A stretch of DNA of 64,000 nt from Scytonema sp. UIC 10036 (GCF_009725235.1 NZ_WJFC01000026.1:1-64000), one strand, 5' to 3'; counted from the first letter of the stretch, positions 53,680 through 62,311 are shown. Notes: generated from the letters alone by a model not told the origin. Made by a program: numbers and translations.

Positions 53680-53713
53680 CTTATAGAAGAAGAATTTGAG
53701 GAACTTGTGAGGA
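53680..53713 (-). promoter_or_regulatory. Direct-repeat promoter element, site 10 (pentapeptide protein)
   Basis: Minus strand TCCTCACAAGTTCCTCA (53713 to 53697), identical to sites 2 and 8, 11 bp, then TATAAG (53685-53680). Leader about 30 nt. Confidence 0.68.
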
Positions 53714-53748
53714 AAAGCGAGCGCATCTTGCCAAAACTCACCCAGTTT

Positions 53749-54180
53749 CTAGCGTTGAGAACTGGATGCTTGCTCTTCTGTTCTAGTTTTCTGTAGTTTA
53801 GTACTTTTCTTTGAAGCACTACCATTTGATTGAAGGGCAGCGGCTTGCAGAAAAGTTTCTGCCTGTTGCCGTAGGCGATCGCCAATTTGACCACAAGCTA
53901 ATTCACAAAACTCGAATACCAGGGGGTCGGCAATTTCATAATAAGCACTAGTTCCCTTTGCCTGACGGGAAAGAATTCCTGCTTGCGTCATCACTTTAAG
54001 ATGTTTAGAAAGATTCGCCTGTCCCAATCCTGTCTCTTCACATAGCTCCATGACATTCATCGGTCCTGACCGAAGGCATTGCAGAATTTGCAATCGACTC
54101 GTCTCCGAGAGAATTTTGAAATAATCTGCAACAGCTGCGAGGACAGCGATCGGAACTGATGGTTTAGCAGATTTAGGCAT
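53749..54180 (-). CDS. ArsR-family winged-helix regulator
   Basis: 143 aa. Winged-helix ArsR core at residues 12-95: LAAVADYFKILSETSRLQIL, CEETGLGQANLSKHLKVMTQ, AGILSRQAKGTSAYYEI. Cysteines occur at 35, 47, 92 and 96; C35 in the second helix and C92/C96 in the last helix sit near the positions used by thiol-sensing ArsR members such as BigR/SqrR, so a redox or sulfide switch is possible, as is metal sensing. A basic, Ser-rich tail follows. An exact palindrome ACTATATAGT lies 31 bp upstream of its start, and similar elements precede heme oxygenase and D1', making it a candidate repressor of the microoxic module. Confidence 0.85.
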   Translation of the reverse strand: MPKSAKPSVPIAVLAAVADYFKILSETSRLQILQCLRSGPMNVMELCEETGLGQANLSKHLKVMTQAGILSRQAKGTSAYYEIADPLVFEFCELACGQIGDRLRQQAETFLQAAALQSNGSASKKSTKLQKTRTEEQASSSQR

Positions 54181-54210
54181 TGGGCTGGGGGAAATCGTAA
54201 AAGTTTAATA

Positions 54211-54220
54211 ACTATATAGT
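54211..54220 (-). promoter_or_regulatory. Candidate ArsR-type operator (autoregulation)
   Basis: Perfect palindrome ACTATATAGT in the ArsR gene promoter, within TAATAACTATATAGTAGTTT. Confidence 0.5.
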
Positions 54221-54378
54221 AGTTTAACTCAATTATTCGTTCTTGTTGCAGTCGTTAGCCTTTATGAGCTTGTGAGCTCGTGAGGGCAATAAGCATGATG
54301 GCATTTTGAGTAGCATGAAAAGAGCTAGTGGACTAAGGAGTCAGTTTACCAACCACGGGCAGAAGGGAGGGTGAGAGA

Positions 54379-54603
54379 GTGGGCCGTCCCTACGATGACA
54401 ACTGGGAATATAACATTGATCCCTTAGCTTTGTGTTCTATGTTTGATCGCTGGCTCGATTATTTTGGCAAAAATGACAATAGCGATCGCAATGAAGTGCT
54501 GACGATTTGCAGACGTATAATTCCAAAGCTAAGGCAAAATCTAGCGGCCAAACGCTTGCTGCCAAGCTCCAGGACTGGGCAGACAGCGAAAACCGTAGCC
54601 TAG
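54379..54603 (+). CDS. 74-aa protein, unknown (possible)
   Basis: 74 aa from a GTG at 54379. Composition is protein-like (DDNWEYNIDPLALCSMFDRW; LTICRRIIPKLRQNLAAKRL), with no family recognised. It precedes the coiled-coil gene by 28 bp on the same strand. The DNA before it (to about 54370) is duplicated at 55268-55375, but the coding part is not. Confidence 0.4.
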   Translation: MGRPYDDNWEYNIDPLALCSMFDRWLDYFGKNDNSDRNEVLTICRRIIPKLRQNLAAKRLLPSSRTGQTAKTVA

Positions 54604-54631
54604 GAATGTGAGAAATTGAGGCAGTAGCAGT

Positions 54632-54979
54632 ATGACCAACACAGGACAATCACCAAGCATTGAGGAACGACTTAGCCGCCTAGAAACTCTGTTTGCCAAC
54701 GTTGGCGAAAAAGTTGTAGAACATGATGCCACCATCGATGTACTGGTAGCAAATATCCAGGAATTAAGCGAAAATCTCAGAAATCTAAGCGAACAGACCA
54801 ACCGCAATATCAACAATTTGGCAGAGCAAGCAGCCCAGGATCGACAGCAAGCAGCAATTGAGCGCCAAGCTTTTCGGGAACAGGCAGAGCGCGATCGCCA
54901 AGAATTCCGAACCGAAATTCGACAAATTTGGGAATATTTGCGCGATCGCAATGGCGGTAGCAGCCCACCTACAAGTTAG
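54632..54979 (+). CDS. Coiled-coil small protein
   Basis: 115 aa, ATG start. Nearly the whole protein is one heptad-patterned coiled coil: SIEERLSRLETLFANVGEKV, LSENLRNLSEQTNRNINNLA, then a Q/R-rich stretch (AIERQAFREQAERDRQEF). It ends in a Gly/Ser/Pro tail. Small cyanobacterial proteins of this kind are common and mostly uncharacterised; a structural or tethering role is likely. No hydrophobic anchor. HIP1 sites inside the coding region contribute the repeated D-R residues. Confidence 0.65.
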   Translation: MTNTGQSPSIEERLSRLETLFANVGEKVVEHDATIDVLVANIQELSENLRNLSEQTNRNINNLAEQAAQDRQQAAIERQAFREQAERDRQEFRTEIRQIWEYLRDRNGGSSPPTS

Positions 54980-55058
54980 ATTTTATCAGCGCTAACTTCC
55001 ATCTATCAAATGCTTTGTCTTGGGTTGTGCAAATTTGTGCAACCCTTATGTGTGAAGC

Positions 55059-55267
55059 CTAGGCACTTGATGCAGTGCGGGTTTGCCGCAAATCTGCCTG
55101 ATTGAGGTTCACACCGTGTAGGTGAGCGTTATGCAAATCAACCTCGCATAAGTTCACTCTTTCAAACGATCGCTCTCCTGCTATGTACCGTCTCAATAGT
55201 TCTTCAACGGTTATATCGATTGTTGTTAATAGAGGTTTTGTTTGAAAAGAAGTTAACTTAGCCATTG
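55059..55267 (-). pseudogene. Fragment of the pentapeptide-repeat gene
   Basis: About 55080-55267 is nearly identical to 53457-53645 (start MAKLTSFQ through DLNQADLRQ), then breaks into unrelated DNA. The next 108 bp (55268-55375) duplicate about 54280-54386. The two pieces are joined here although they are about 650 bp apart in the original, so a deletion accompanied the duplication. Confidence 0.82.
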
Positions 55268-55399
55268 CCCGTAAGGGCAATAAGCGTGATGGCATTTTGA
55301 GTAGCATGAAAAGAGCTAGTGGACTAAGGAGCCAGTTTACCAACCACGGGCAGAAGGGAGTGTGAGAGAGTGGGCTGACAGGTGCTTGGGATACACATC

Positions 55400-55428
55400 A
55401 ACTATTTACTGTTGACAACCATATAGTT
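55400..55428. promoter_or_regulatory. Candidate ArsR-type operator in the D1' promoter
   Basis: AACTAT (55400-55405) and ATATAGTT (55421-55428) form inverted half-sites straddling the -35 hexamer and the start of the spacer. Confidence 0.45.
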
Positions 55429-55440
55429 ATTGAGTTATAA
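55412..55440 (+). promoter_or_regulatory. Sigma70-type promoter of D1'
   Basis: TTGACA at 55412-55417, 17-bp spacer, TTATAA at 55435-55440; start codon at 55508. Close to the ideal consensus, so control is probably by repression. Confidence 0.65.
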
Positions 55441-55507
55441 GTGATAGAGCAAGTAAAACTTGCCGACATCTTCCATGCATTCTTACTCAATTCATACGGA
55501 TTAAACC

Positions 55508-56590
55508 ATGACAACAATCTTGGAACGCCGCAGTCGCGGCAATTTTTGGGAGCAATTCTGCAATTGGATTACTAGCATTGAGAATCGGCTGTATGTGGGT
55601 TGGTTTGGAGTATTGCTGATTCCAACAGCATTGGTAGCAGCAATCGTCTTTATCCTGGCATTTATTGCCGCACCTCCGGTTGATATTGACGGTATTCGCG
55701 AACCCGTCAGCGGCTCTTTGCTCTATGGCAATAACATCATTACAGCCACCGTTGTGCCGACATCCAATGCGATCGGACTACACTTTTACCCGATCTGGGA
55801 AGCAGCTTCTCTGGATGAATGGCTCTACAATGGTGGTCCTTATCAAACCATCGTCTTCCACTTTCTCATTGCGGTTTATGCCTACATGGGTCGCCAGTGG
55901 GAACTCAGTTATCGTCTGGGAATGCGTCCTTGGATTCCGGTTGCATTCTCGGCTCCGGCTTCTGCGGCAACGGCTGTACTGTTAATCTATCCAATCGGGC
56001 AAGGGAGCTTCTCTGATGGGTTAATGCTGGGCATTTCTGGCACATTCAACTTTATGATTGTGTTTACAGCTGAGCATAATGTATTGATGCATCCATTTCA
56101 TATGCTAGGTGTCATCGGTGTTTTTGGTGGTGCTTTATTTTCAGCGATGCATGGATCGTTGGTCACCTCTTCTCTCCTTCGCGAAACAAGTGAAACTGAG
56201 TCACAAAACTACGGTTACAAGTTTGGACAGGAAGAAGAGACTTACAACATTGTGGCTGCACATAGCTACTTTGATCGTCTAATCTTCCAATATGCCTCTT
56301 TTAACAACTCGCGATCGCTCCATTTCTTTCTAGCAGCTTGGCCTGTAATTGGTATTTGGTTTGCATCTCTGGGTATTAGCACCATGTCATTCAACCTGAA
56401 TGGGTTCAACTTCAACGGCTCGATTTTAGATAGCCAGGGAAGAGTAGTTCCCACCTGGGCAGATATCCTGAACCTTGCCAACTTAGGAATTGAAGTTATC
56501 CATGAACGCAATGCTCATAACTTCCCGTTAGATCTGGCTTCCGGTGAAGCACAACCAGTCGCACTTGTAGCACCTGTAATTTCTAGTTAA
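55508..56590 (+). CDS. psbA: Microaerobic photosystem II D1 protein (D1')
   Basis: 360 aa, full length including the C-terminal extension after A344. All Mn-cluster ligands are present: D170 (GSFSDG), E189 (FTAEHN), H332/E333/H337/D342/A344 ([14 protein letters not shown]). It carries the three substitutions that define the low-oxygen D1' of Synechocystis PsbA1 and its relatives: Ala80 (NNIITA), Leu158 (ATAVLLIYP) and Ala286 (IWFASLG). It should therefore build an active but altered PSII under low O2. A strong promoter (55412-55440) overlaps an ATAGTT element. The gene ends in a shared terminator (56639) facing a Nudix gene fragment. A 5'-truncated near-identical copy is at 61496. Confidence 0.94.
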   Translation: MTTILERRSRGNFWEQFCNWITSIENRLYVGWFGVLLIPTALVAAIVFILAFIAAPPVDIDGIREPVSGSLLYGNNIITATVVPTSNAIGLHFYPIWEAASLDEWLYNGGPYQTIVFHFLIAVYAYMGRQWELSYRLGMRPWIPVAFSAPASAATAVLLIYPIGQGSFSDGLMLGISGTFNFMIVFTAEHNVLMHPFHMLGVIGVFGGALFSAMHGSLVTSSLLRETSETESQNYGYKFGQEEETYNIVAAHSYFDRLIFQYASFNNSRSLHFFLAAWPVIGIWFASLGISTMSFNLNGFNFNGSILDSQGRVVPTWADILNLANLGIEVIHERNAHNFPLDLASGEAQPVALVAPVISS

Positions 56591-56638
56591 TCTGGGTTGC
56601 TGCTTTCATTTTACGTCTTTAATGAGTGCTTAATGAAC

Positions 56639-56664
56639 AGCGTCCGTTATCGGGCGCTTTCTTT
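56639..56664. terminator. Hairpin terminator between psbA and the Nudix fragment
   Basis: AGCGTCCG-TTAT-CGGGCGCT stem followed by TTTCTTT. Copy at 62312-62337. Confidence 0.65.
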
Positions 56665-56690
56665 GCATAGGCGGTTTCGCGATCGCCAAA

Positions 56691-56966
56691 TTAATGCTGT
56701 TTCAACCACCATTCCAATAAAACAGCACGACATTGTAAGCAAATAACTTCCTGCAACAATTGGTAAACTCCAGTTGAGTTTGTGGAATAAGTAGCTGCAA
56801 CAAACTCAGGTAGTAATGTTGTGTGCTTCTGAATCTGAACCACAAAGCTATAGAGTTTTTGGTTGGAGAAGGAACTATTGATTGCCCATCCTTGAGCATT
56901 CAAGGGAGCCAATTGATGAATCGCTGCTGCATCAATTCCAAGCTCTCGCTGTACTGTGGCGATCGC
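56691..56966 (-). pseudogene. C-terminal fragment of the Nudix gene
   Basis: Encodes AINSSFSNQKLYSFVVQIQK through VLLEWWLKQH, identical to the end of the intact gene at 62364-62969, and stops at the duplication border. It lacks the whole Nudix motif. Confidence 0.88.
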
Positions 56967-57090
56967 ACTTTTACCCCCCTGAACGGTTACACAATATCTT
57001 TTTTCATTTCATTACAATAGTTCTCTATCTATAGCCAATTTCAGTATTATAAAGGTAGTAATCTCTCGTTAGTGTGTGAAGGAGAGAAGT

Positions 57091-57648
57091 ATGAAATATA
57101 AATTAGACAACAATTTGTTAAGAAAGCTATCGTTTGAAAAGAAGATAGAAGAACTCAAGAATGAAATTGCAAAAATTAATGAACAAATCAACTCAAGTAA
57201 ATATTCACTGTCAAATAATTACACTCCTAGCAAAAATTACTCTTTAGAAGATATCTCGCTCAGAAACTACAAGTTACGGCTTGAAAGTAGGATAGAGGAA
57301 ATTGAGAATGAAATTGCAAAAATTAATGAAACTGATATCAAGGAACGTCAGATTAAATCTTATAAGTGGATTGATGAGAAAAATAATCAGCAAGAGGATT
57401 ATATATCTCTTGAAAATAAGCCTTCAAATTTGTATTCAGACTCTCATTTCGGATATTCACAATACCAAAAAGTAAATCCAAATGGCTCTAAACCTTCATC
57501 CCCAGATAAGCCTAAAAATACAATTTTGTTCTGGTTGATTGCGCTTTTGCTAGTCATATATTTCTTATTCCACCAAGGCTCAAATGAAAAACAACAGCCT
57601 AAGCAACAAGATTATTCACAAGATATATCTGCACTATCAAGTGAATAA
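57091..57648 (+). CDS. Coiled-coil protein with C-terminal membrane anchor
   Basis: 185 aa from the ATG at 57091 behind AAGGAGAG; a GTG at 57076 overlaps the ribosome site. The N-terminal half has two copies of a coiled-coil unit (IEELKNEIAKINEQI and IEEIENEIAKINETD), separated by a Tyr/Ser-rich stretch. After a polar linker comes one membrane helix (TILFWLIALLLVIYFLF) and a short Gln-rich tail. Topology suggests a cytosolic coiled coil tethered to a membrane. No family recognised. AT-rich coding sequence, like the CHAT gene further on. Confidence 0.72.
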   Translation: MKYKLDNNLLRKLSFEKKIEELKNEIAKINEQINSSKYSLSNNYTPSKNYSLEDISLRNYKLRLESRIEEIENEIAKINETDIKERQIKSYKWIDEKNNQQEDYISLENKPSNLYSDSHFGYSQYQKVNPNGSKPSSPDKPKNTILFWLIALLLVIYFLFHQGSNEKQQPKQQDYSQDISALSSE

Positions 57649-57794
57649 ATAGTAATGAGCGCCTATGATTCCTGAACGCTTCACACGCTGCTGATGGGAA
57701 TGCGATTGCTCCACAACTAACTAAACTACTTTACTCATAGTTGTTAACAAATTTTGCTAAAGTTGGCAACAATTTTTTGTAGATTTATCAAGAA

Positions 57795-58067
57795 ATGGAT
57801 GTTTTAATTTCTTTTCTAAAAGGTATTCCTTTGGTTACGGCCCCATTGACACTAATTGCATTTATCGTAGTTGTTTTGCTAGCAGCTTTAATTGCAGTCC
57901 TTAAATATACCGGGGGACTTAATAGAGCGCTAGAGTTACTACTTAGAGATACCTCTCTTCGACCAGAAGATGTAGTTAAAATTATTAACTGTCACAAAAG
58001 AGCAGAAAACCTGAGAACTCATTGGCAAGATGAGACTTCAGCGCAGACGTTAAGAAATTTGAGCTAG
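57795..58067 (+). pseudogene. Chimera of a membrane-anchored small protein and the 63-aa family
   Basis: Residues 1-65 form a membrane helix and linker (LTLIAFIVVVLLAALIAVLK; RDTSLRPEDVVKIIN) seen on some cyanobacterial effector proteins. At residue 66 the frame continues as CHKRAENLRTHWQDETSA, the block of the 63-aa proteins at 17094 and 38652, then stops soon after. Sequence after the stop in another frame reads LAPLTAEDVRKLIYLE, so the end is frameshifted. Built by recombination; probably not functional. Confidence 0.6.
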
Positions 58068-58183
58068 CACCTCTTACTGCTGAAGATGTTCGTAAATTAA
58101 TTTATTTGGAATGAATACCTCAAGCTCTAAAATCTAAGCTAGAAGACACGGTGGAGTGCGAGCACTCCACACGCTATCATTCA

Positions 58184-59296
58184 TTAGCCATCTATAAGTT
58201 GGCTGTCTGTAAGCATTATAGTTGAGTTGCTTTCGAGAGAGAAATCGGAGAGATATCCAAAAAAGCTACTGCTACTTTGGTTTGGGATAATTAATGTACC
58301 TTTAACAGTGATATATTGACCTTTTCCAGAAAGAGTTTTTCTACTTATATCTTCTAATTCTTTTATCCTGTCTGCGGGAAAATAGCTAATTAAAGAATAA
58401 TTTCGATATTCTCCATCGCCATATATTGTTATACATTGACTCATTTTTTGTTCGCCAAGAACGGGTGGTAGGTCATCTAGCTTGTATGGAGGATATATAC
58501 AATCATGAATTGAATATTGGTTTATATAGCCTTTAATAGTAGCTATTTTATTATGATAAACATTTTGGGTAGCTGTTGGATTAACTTGAAAATTTTTCAG
58601 CAGTTCAGTTGCAGTAAGCTTGGTAATTGTATCTGGATTTGAAGACTGTTTTAAAGTATTAGAATTATTTCTAAATTTTATTTTTGGAGTTAAAAACTCT
58701 GGTATACCATTGAGGTCAATATTATTACGACCAAATTCAAAAGCATCTTTATAGTTTCTTCCAGCACTAAGAGCATCATAAAATGCTACAGAGAAATTAA
58801 TCGCAGCTTTATCTGTAATAGCGCGTTCCATACCGATAACACAGTCAATATGCTGATAAATTGCCTCAGCCTGAGCTTCAGAGTAGCAAGCATTAAGTAG
58901 TACACATTCAATTGAGTTTTTACATAACTCAAATAGGGTTGCTAGTGAGTTTGTACTAACTAGTTGCACTTGACCAGAGTTATCTTCTAAGACTATGCCA
59001 CTTGGCTGAGAATTCCGATGGAGAACATCTCGCTGATGCTGCCCATAATTCTTCTCAAAATCTACATGATTAGTTTTTGTAGCGTGACCAGAAAAATGTA
59101 CAATCTGTGGCTCTTTATCTAATAAAGTACGACGCAAATCATCAATCCGAACTGCCCACCTAGTGATTAATTCAAATTCTTCTCTTGCTCTTGAGCTAGG
59201 ACGTTCCAATGCAGCTTGAATTTCCCGCACTTCCTCGTCTAAACGGATCTGAATTGTATCTTTTGGATTAGCTGATAATATTAAAATTTTTTTCAT
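58184..59296 (-). CDS. CHAT-domain protease with C-terminal OB-fold-like domain
   Basis: 370 aa. Residues 1-205 are a CHAT domain (ILILSANPKD start) with His in QIVHFSGHATKTNH and Cys in CVLLNACYSEAQAE, so the catalytic pair looks intact. Residues about 225-350 form a beta-rich domain (NKIATIKGYINQYSIHD; CITIYGDGEYRNYSLI; GKGQYITVKGTLIIP) resembling tRNA_anti-like OB folds. There is no EAD1, unlike the CHAT protein at 2635, so it cannot pair with the SIR2 protein in the same way. An OB fold could bind nucleic acid or a nucleotide signal (inference). No STAND gene is adjacent. Confidence 0.82.
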   Translation of the reverse strand: MKKILILSANPKDTIQIRLDEEVREIQAALERPSSRAREEFELITRWAVRIDDLRRTLLDKEPQIVHFSGHATKTNHVDFEKNYGQHQRDVLHRNSQPSGIVLEDNSGQVQLVSTNSLATLFELCKNSIECVLLNACYSEAQAEAIYQHIDCVIGMERAITDKAAINFSVAFYDALSAGRNYKDAFEFGRNNIDLNGIPEFLTPKIKFRNNSNTLKQSSNPDTITKLTATELLKNFQVNPTATQNVYHNKIATIKGYINQYSIHDCIYPPYKLDDLPPVLGEQKMSQCITIYGDGEYRNYSLISYFPADRIKELEDISRKTLSGKGQYITVKGTLIIPNQSSSSFFGYLSDFSLESNSTIMLTDSQLIDG

Positions 59297-59396
59297 ACTT
59301 TTGATTAACCTACGCCACGATTTCTAGTTCAACATCTGGATTATTTTCAGCTAAGGTCTTGAAGGCGATCGCAATCGCACGAGGGTCAACACCTTG

Positions 59397-59554
59397 GTTG
59401 TGACCTTACGCTTACCTTTTTTTATTAGCGTTTGCAGATGAGAAACTTTATCCTCACTTAAGTCCACAATGTACTTCTTTGCCATGTTATTTCCTAATTT
59501 TTAAGTAGCTTATCAATAACAGGGACTACCTAGCAAAGTTGCTTTGGTGGACTA
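59397..59554 (-). mobile_element. IS630 remnant
   Basis: Minus strand from 59485: MAKKYIVDLSEDKVSHLQTL, the N-terminus of an IS630 transposase, followed by truncation. ACCTAGCAAAGTTG and GGACTACTAG at 59528-59556 resemble the terminal repeat of the element at 37210. Confidence 0.65.
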
Positions 59555-59682
59555 CTAGGGCAAACGCATCTTATTTTTAGAATGCTTACTGGACAAAGGT
59601 TTCAGCCATTGTTGAGTTTTGTTGCTAAAACTTAAAACTCTTATGATACATGGCTTTTAGAATTTTAATGCGTTTGCCCTAG
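59555..59682. repeat. MITE-like element, 128 bp
   Basis: Perfect 15-bp terminal inverted repeats CTAGGGCAAACGCAT and ATGCGTTTGCCCTAG, no coding capacity. It abuts the IS630 remnant. Confidence 0.75.
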
Positions 59683-59711
59683 GGTGAGGTATGTCAAATA
59701 CTGTCCAGATT

Positions 59712-59858
59712 TTAACTTTTTGATGCCACTGCTAAAGTAACTGTAGCTCCGCCAGCACCAACACTTAATAATAGAGGATGATTTGTTAGAACTCCCACTA
59801 ATCCTAATAAACCAAATGACGCTGCTACGGCAATAATAGCCATTTTAACTGATGACAT
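59712..59858 (-). CDS. 48-aa hydrophobic peptide
   Basis: 48 aa, ATG at 59858 with AAGGAGG 8 nt upstream. Two hydrophobic segments (MAIIAVAASFGLLGLVGVL and LLLSVGAGGATVTLAVA) flank a short polar turn (TNHP). A Gly/Ala-rich sequence like this could be a small membrane protein or a bacteriocin-like peptide. Located between transposon remnants and an RTX-like peptide gene, on the same strand as the latter. Family not recognised. Confidence 0.55.
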   Translation of the reverse strand: MSSVKMAIIAVAASFGLLGLVGVLTNHPLLLSVGAGGATVTLAVASKS

Positions 59859-59997
59859 AAGTTATCCTCCTTGAATGAGAATTTTAGTTAGTACTCACAA
59901 ACTTCAAATATTAAATGTGATGAAGTCTCGCGCAATGTTCACGTTAGTTGAGTCTGAAATCAAGCCAATTAGCTCATTAGCGAAGAAAATTCCTCTG

Positions 59998-60183
59998 TCA
60001 ATTATCGTTTCCAGCTAACAACAATCTCGCATTTGGATCATTTGGCTGGTAATCACCATAAAGTGTATCATTACCTCCAAACCCAAACAGATGATCGCTA
60101 CTGCCATAGCCAATTATGGTGTCGTTATTTGCAGTTCCATAAAGCTGTAAATCAGTATTTTCAGAACCTGTGATGGTTGCCAT
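59998..60183 (-). CDS. Short RTX (hemolysin-type Ca-binding) repeat peptide
   Basis: 61 aa. Contains nonapeptide-type repeats (ITGSENTDLQLYGTANND; IIGYGSSDHLFGFGGNDTLY; LAGNDN) typical of secreted RTX proteins, which bind Ca after type I secretion. At 61 aa it is far shorter than usual and ends right after a repeat, so it may be the N-terminal stub of a longer gene or a stand-alone peptide. The start has AGGAGGA close upstream, and direct-repeat site 11 lies 290 bp upstream, arguing that it is still expressed. Confidence 0.62.
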   Translation of the reverse strand: MATITGSENTDLQLYGTANNDTIIGYGSSDHLFGFGGNDTLYGDYQPNDPNARLLLAGNDN

Positions 60184-60455
60184 AGCGTTTTCCTCCTACA
60201 AGACCATATGATTGATTTGTTCAATTTCAATGCTAATTTCTGAAACCTTGATTTAATCAAGATTTGAGGCTTTATTTCTAACAGAAACTAAAATTTATAG
60301 ACGAAAAGTGGAAACTAAAACCCTGTAACCCTTTCAGCTATTGAATTCTCCCAAAATGACAAAAGCGGGCTAAGTTGGCAAAACTAGTTTACTCTCCTGC
60401 ACACCTTACGGTAATCTTTGAGCGGACAGGAGTAAATCCTACTAAGCTCATATTC

Positions 60456-60489
60456 TTTGTACGATATTTCTGTGAGAAACTTGTGAGTA
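60456..60489 (-). promoter_or_regulatory. Direct-repeat promoter element, site 11 (RTX-like peptide)
   Basis: Minus strand TACTCACAAGTTTCTCA (60489 to 60473), 11 bp, then TACAAA (60461-60456). Confidence 0.5.
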
Positions 60490-60540
60490 TACAAAAAATT
60501 TAGGTTCTTCGGTATCTAGTTATGCCACATAGTTGAAAAC

Positions 60541-60590
60541 AGCAATGCGATCGCGATTCAGTTGGATTGCCTTGTAAGAACGCAAGACAA
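60541..60590 (-). pseudogene. hemN-like scrap
   Basis: About 50 bp resemble hemN near 50160-50215 (GCAATGCGATCG, ATTCAGTTGGATTGCCTTG versus ATTGAGTTGGATCGTTTTG). Too short to say more. Confidence 0.45.
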
Positions 60591-60636
60591 TCCAGTTGAC
60601 TGTTCATAGTAAATATCTCATTGCTGAAAAATGTTG

Positions 60637-60903
<267 letters not shown>

Positions 60904-61011
60904 TTATAATATTGATGCACAAACCTTTAATTTAACTATATTACTAAATAGTAACTAAGTAAATATAGTTAATAATTCTTCATTCTCCACAACCTCGCAT
61001 GCCTTGGCAAC

Positions 61012-61120
61012 TGGAGTTTTGTGGCTATTCCTAAAACAATTGATAATGATGTAGCACTCACGGAAAGGTCTGTTGGATTTGATACTGCTGTCAACACAAT
61101 TACACTCAAAGCTGCCATGT
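61012..61120 (+). pseudogene. Fragment of 6-phosphofructokinase (pfkA)
   Basis: Plus strand VAIPKTIDNDVALTERSVGF, then DTAVNTIT, the conserved substrate-binding block of PfkA (normally GIPKTIDND and GFDTA). Only about 35 residues. Confidence 0.82.
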
Positions 61121-61204
61121 TCAGGATACTCTAATACTAGAAGTAACTCAGAAACTTTTGCTACTGTTAACTGTTTTCGTTCATCTAACTGCTTATAACC
61201 AGTT

Positions 61205-61420
61205 TCAGTTCCGAAAATTTTTCAAAATTTTGACGCTCTGCTCCAGTTTTTTCTTTTGGTTCGGAGAATCTTTATAAGCCAGTAATTCTCGGTAGTAATT
61301 CCAAAACTCTGTCAGGAAGTTGTCCAAAATCTCTTGATGGCAAGCAACAAACGGAGTCAATTTTTTGTAGTGTCGTCCTTCATGCACCCAACACAGAGCT
61401 AAATTATTGCAAAGAAGCAA
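61205..61420 (-). mobile_element. IS66-type transposase fragment
   Basis: 71 codons: LALCWVHEGRHYKKLTPFVA, then DNFLTEFWNYYRELLAYKDS, matching the catalytic region of IS66-family transposases (CWVH-RH-KKL). It abuts the truncated psbA copy and may have mediated its capture. Confidence 0.72.
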
Positions 61421-61495
61421 GCAAAAAATGCTAGACGAAATCTATCTTCCTCAGATGGCTCCTCGGATGCAGAGTCAAGAACATCACCAATATGC

Positions 61496-62263
61496 CTCTA
61501 CAATGGTGGTCCCTATCAAACGATCGTCTTCCACTTTCTCATTGCGGTTTATGCCTACATGGGTCGTCAGTGGGAACTCAGCTATCGTCTGGGAATGCGT
61601 CCCTGGATTCCGGTTGCATTCTCGGCTCCGGCTTCTGCAGCAACGGCTGTACTGTTAATCTACCCAATCGGGCAAGGGAGCTTCTCTGATGGGTTAATGC
61701 TGGGCATTTCTGGCACATTCAACTTTATGATTGTGTTTACAGCTGAGCATAATGTATTGATGCATCCATTTCATATGCTAGGTGTCATCGGTGTTTTTGG
61801 TGGTGCTTTATTTTCAGCGATGCATGGATCGTTGGTCACCTCTTCTCTCCTTCGCGAAACAAGTGAAACTGAGTCACAAAACTACGGTTACAAGTTTGGA
61901 CAGGAAGAAGAGACTTACAACATTGTGGCTGCACATAGCTACTTTGATCGTCTAATCTTCCAATATGCCTCTTTTAACAACTCGCGATCGCTCCATTTCT
62001 TTCTAGCAGCTTGGCCTGTAATTGGTATTTGGTTTGCATCTCTGGGTATTAGCACCATGTCATTCAACCTGAATGGGTTCAACTTCAACGGCTCGATTTT
62101 AGATAGCCAGGGAAGAGTAGTTCCCACCTGGGCAGATATCCTGAACCTTGCCAACTTAGGAATTGAAGTTATCCATGAACGCAATGCTCATAACTTCCCG
62201 TTAGATCTGGCTTCCGGTGAAGCACAACCAGTCGCACTTGTAGCACCTGTAATTTCTAGTTAA
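61496..62263 (+). pseudogene. 5'-truncated copy of the microaerobic psbA
   Basis: Begins at codon 106 ([12 protein letters not shown]) and is otherwise nearly identical to the D1' gene to its stop. It has no promoter or start of its own; an internal ATG at 61559 would give a 234-aa product lacking the first two helices. Part of the 1144-bp duplication. Confidence 0.9.
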
Positions 62264-62311
62264 TCTGGGTTGCTGCTTTCATTTTACGTCTTTAATGAGT
62301 GCTTAATGAAC

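Larger units (their letters stand above)
55823..56966. repeat. 1144-bp duplication, copy A (psbA 3' part + Nudix 3' part)
   Basis: Near-identical to 61496-62639, same orientation and same length. The right boundary falls exactly at a GGCGATCGC (HIP1) site in both copies. Confidence 0.92.
60184..60636. other. Leader region of the RTX peptide and debris
   Basis: Holds site 11 and a hemN-like scrap; otherwise no gene seen. Confidence 0.45.

Noticed and set aside
53646..53894. N-terminal extension of the pentapeptide-repeat gene
   Set aside because: It would read through a direct-repeat promoter element and overlap the end of the ArsR gene; the duplicate at 55267 also supports MAKLTSFQ as the domain start.
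54240..54290. CTCA repeats upstream of the ArsR gene considered as another direct-repeat element
   Set aside because: CTCA words are spaced 8 bp, not 11, and no -10 lies at the fixed distance.
54541..54951. 136-codon minus-strand frame over the coiled-coil gene
   Set aside because: Ser/Arg/Cys-rich antisense shadow; the plus-strand gene has heptad structure.
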